From RPQJ01 sp963706535 (GTDB lineage Bacteria > Pseudomonadota > Gammaproteobacteria > Steroidobacterales > Steroidobacteraceae): DNA of 64,000 bases. The stretch is from the NCBI GenBank assembly GCA_963706535.1, contig CAVPMU010000005.1:1-64000 (forward strand). Reading direction: 5' to 3'. Of this stretch, positions 62,110 through 64,000 are shown one piece after another. A program made the position numbers and the translations under genes. The notes below the pieces were generated by a model. It worked only from the letters and a program-made list of their open reading frames with translations, was not told where the DNA came from and did no database searches. The first letter of the stretch is position 1, and every line of letters begins with the position of its first letter.

Positions 62110-62715
62110 ATGGCCGATCGAACATGGAACTGCTTGGTCCTCGGACTGGCCCTTTGCGGCACGGTGCCGTGCGCTGCGGCCGAGGAGTCTCCCCGCGGAA
62201 TGGTGCGTGATGCACGCGCGTTCCTGCAGGCGAGTCCATCGCGCCTGCACGACCTGCTGCTGCGCCACATGACGATGGCGCGACGCACCAGCCCGGAGTG
62301 GCTGCTCGAGCAATCCCACGACGACATGGATCCCGAGCCGGCGCCCGGCGACGACGGGCTGCAGCTGGTGCTGCAGGAGGACCGCCGCGATGGCGCGGAG
62401 CTGCTCACGCTGCGGCATCCGCTCGCCGACCTGGGGCCGCTGCGCACCTATGCCGGCGCGGGCCTGAACCAGGCCGTCTACCACACCGACGCCGGCGACA
62501 GCCCGGCATTGAACAACCGACGCAACCGACACCGTTCGCTGGGCGGGGCGGCCGAACTCGGCGCCGAGCTGCGGTTCAGCGAGCGGGTCAATCTCACGGC
62601 CGACGCGCGCTGGATCGAGATCGACGATGCTGCCGAGATCATCAGGACCGACAGCGGGCTGGTCGGCGCCGATCCCGTGACCTACGGCGTCTCGCTCGGC
62701 TGGCGATTCCGCTGA
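62110..62715 (+). CDS. Secreted barrel-like hypothetical protein under riboswitch control
   Basis: 201-residue protein with signal peptide (WNCLVLGLALCGTVPCAAA, cleavage near residue 24). The C-terminal half has alternating strands ending in TYGVSLGWRFR, with a final Phe-Arg like outer-membrane beta-barrels. LRTYAGAGLNQAVYHTD and FSERVNLTADARWIEI look like barrel strands, in the style of OmpW-type small porins. No family is recognised. The c-di-GMP riboswitch before it suggests a role in biofilm or surface behaviour. Confidence 0.7.
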   Translation: MADRTWNCLVLGLALCGTVPCAAAEESPRGMVRDARAFLQASPSRLHDLLLRHMTMARRTSPEWLLEQSHDDMDPEPAPGDDGLQLVLQEDRRDGAELLTLRHPLADLGPLRTYAGAGLNQAVYHTDAGDSPALNNRRNRHRSLGGAAELGAELRFSERVNLTADARWIEIDDAAEIIRTDSGLVGADPVTYGVSLGWRFR

Positions 62716-62722
62716 GCGCCCG

Positions 62723-63835
62723 CTAGGCGGCGAGCAGCGCAGCTGCCAGCACCGCTTCGATCGCGAGCGCCGTGCCCACGCGCAGACGGCCCTGCATGAC
62801 AGCACCGGTGAGCCACAGCATGGCAACGATGCCGGCGGAATACGCGCCGAGGCGCGCTGTCGGTAGTTCCGCCGAGTACCAGAGCAGCGGCATCGTGGCG
62901 AGCACGGCGCCGGCGAGTTGCGCGGCGGCGAAGACCCGCGCGCCCCTCGACATCGGCGGGTCGTAGCGTAGCAACCGTTGCACGTCGAACTCGGGCTTCC
63001 GCGAGGCCGCGCCCGCAAGGGCCGGTTGCCAGCCCGGCGGCTCGATCCACACCAGCAGCTTGTCGCGCCAGCGTGGCGCCCGTCGCGCCTTGCGGGCGAG
63101 GTCGACGTAGACCTCGAGATTGGCCCACAGGGGGTCCCATGAATCGAGCGGCGCGCGCGTGCCATATACGCACTTCTCGTCTTCCTCGACGAACGTGCCG
63201 AACAGCCGATCCCAGGCCATGAAGATGCCGCCGTAGTTGCGGTCGAGGTAGCGGTCGTTCACGGCGTGGTGCACGCGGTGATTGGATGGCGAGGCGAACC
63301 AGCGATCGAACCAGCCGAGCTTGCCGACCTGCTCGGTGTGGATCCAGTACTGGTAGAGCAGGTCGACGAGCGCCGCGGCCGCGAACACCTCGGGCGGAAA
63401 GCCCACGACCGCCATCGGCAGGTAGAAGACCCAGCCGAGCAGTGCGCCCGAGCTCGTCTGCCTGAGCGCGGTCGAGAGGTTGTATTCCTGGCTCTGGTGG
63501 TGCACCACGTGCGAGGCCCAGAAGACGGCGCTCTCGTGACCGAGACGGTGGTTCCAGTAGTAGCAGAAGTCATAGGCAACGATGCCGAGCACCCACACCC
63601 ACCACTCGCCGGAGGGCAGTTGCCACAGCGCGGCTGGCGTGTACACGGCCGCGTAGATGCCGAAGCCGAGCAGCCGCGTGAAGAGCCCGACGACCTGGCT
63701 CATGACGCCGAGGCTCAGGCTGTTCACGGCGTCGTTCAAGCGATAGTTGCTGCGGCCGCGCGCCCGGCCGAGCGCGTACTCGAGCCCGATCAACAGGAAG
63801 AACACCGGCGTGGCGAGCGCGATCGCGGGTCCCAT
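62723..63835 (-). CDS. Sterol desaturase / fatty acid hydroxylase family membrane enzyme
   Basis: 370-residue membrane di-iron enzyme. His boxes: YYWNHRLGHES near residue 92, HVVHHQSQEYN near 106 and SNHRVHHAVND near 200. Several hydrophobic segments flank them, with a C-terminal four-helix extension. The family hydroxylates or desaturates sterols, carotenoids, alkylglycerols (AGMO-like) or sphingolipids. ATG 63835 gives the shortest complete reading; a longer frame to 63919 starts in Arg-rich noise. It is tail to tail with the barrel-like gene. Confidence 0.85.
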   Translation of the reverse strand: MGPAIALATPVFFLLIGLEYALGRARGRSNYRLNDAVNSLSLGVMSQVVGLFTRLLGFGIYAAVYTPAALWQLPSGEWWVWVLGIVAYDFCYYWNHRLGHESAVFWASHVVHHQSQEYNLSTALRQTSSGALLGWVFYLPMAVVGFPPEVFAAAALVDLLYQYWIHTEQVGKLGWFDRWFASPSNHRVHHAVNDRYLDRNYGGIFMAWDRLFGTFVEEDEKCVYGTRAPLDSWDPLWANLEVYVDLARKARRAPRWRDKLLVWIEPPGWQPALAGAASRKPEFDVQRLLRYDPPMSRGARVFAAAQLAGAVLATMPLLWYSAELPTARLGAYSAGIVAMLWLTGAVMQGRLRVGTALAIEAVLAAALLAA

Positions 63836-63845
63836 GACCGCTACC

Positions 63846-64000
63846 TTAGCCTTCCTGGTGCCAGTCGCGCGAGCGGCCGACGGCGCGCTCCCACTGCCGC
63901 AGCCTCGCCTCCGCCGCATCGCGCGGCATCGCGGGCTCGAAGCGCCGGTCCACCTGCCAGTTGGCCGCCACCTCGTCCAGCGAGCGCCAGAAACCGACCG
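63846..64000 (-). CDS. glpK: Glycerol kinase, C-terminal end (cut by window)
   Basis: The last 50 or so codons of a leftward gene: VGFWRSLDEVAANW, DRRFEPAMPRDAAEARL and WERAVGRSRDWHQEG before the TAA at 63846. This is the usual C-terminus of GlpK, including the Trp-Ala-Val-x-Arg helix. The rest lies beyond the window. It ends 11 bases before the start of the sterol-desaturase-like gene on the same strand. Confidence 0.85.
   Translation of the reverse strand, partial: VGFWRSLDEVAANWQVDRRFEPAMPRDAAEARLRQWERAVGRSRDWHQEG

Noticed and set aside
1..64000. CRISPR arrays, tRNA or rRNA genes
   Set aside because: No regularly spaced direct repeats, cloverleaf-like sequences or rRNA signatures were noticed by eye; a dedicated search was not possible.

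Overview
The window is a high-GC chromosomal segment of a Gram-negative pseudomonadotal bacterium, probably a gammaproteobacterium; the exact lineage is inferred, not shown. The Gram-negative call rests on LptF/LptG-type permeases, a periplasmic nitrite reductase, an outer-membrane-like barrel and a heptosyltransferase fragment. No rRNA or tRNA gene was seen. Both window ends cut genes: an aldo/keto reductase on the left and glycerol kinase on the right.

Region 1 (1-8.5 kb) is housekeeping and detoxification: aldo/keto reductase, an OhrR-like MarR regulator, a membrane metallophosphoesterase, an SDR, YceI, an Old Yellow Enzyme/GST pair diverging from an HxlR regulator, and two overlapping hotdog thioesterases. 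Decayed relics of an MCE (MlaD/PqiB-like) transport operon and of a DODA-like dioxygenase lie among them.

Region 2 (8.7-42.2 kb) is the most interesting part. It is an island for bacterial sphingolipid (ceramide) synthesis, head-group addition and export, split by insertion-sequence remnants. All five steps known from the Caulobacter ceramide pathway are present: fatty acyl-AMP ligase (with one frameshift), dedicated acyl carrier protein, serine palmitoyltransferase-type synthase, an epimerase-like ceramide reductase, and a GNAT-type ceramide synthase. Around them sit a fatty-acid-desaturase homologue, a DAGK-type lipid kinase, an MsbA-like ABC exporter, an LpxL-like acyltransferase homologue, a Tam41-like nucleotidyltransferase, two CDP-alcohol phosphatidyltransferases with extra N-terminal domains, two NTP-transferases, a TagF-like phosphotransferase, a metallophosphoesterase, a HIT protein and a private LptF/LptG pair. 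Together they suggest a phosphosphingolipid pathway, possibly through CDP-ceramide or a CDP-head group, with its own route to the outer membrane. The interruptions (IS701, IS630, two IS1380, IS91, Tn3, a further DDE transposase, vapBC, phd and exonuclease relics) nearly all carry deletions or frameshifts. A GT2-GtrA-ArnT triple-domain glycosyltransferase and a truncated heptosyltransferase lie inside the island.

Region 3 (42.3-64 kb) has a different, still more GC-rich style and few relics. It holds an AGCS symporter, a CDF metal transporter, nrfHA ammonifying nitrite reductase, two alpha/beta hydrolases, a complete Calvin-cycle operon (cbbR diverging from cbbL-cbbS-cbbX-fbp-prk, form I red-type RuBisCO), a P-type ATPase, a frame-disrupted carotenoid-desaturase-like oxidoreductase, a metallopeptidase/ATP-grasp/NikR operon, a cyclic-di-GMP-I riboswitch upstream of a small barrel-like protein, a sterol-desaturase family enzyme, and the end of glpK. 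The organism is therefore probably capable of CO2 fixation and dissimilatory nitrite reduction.
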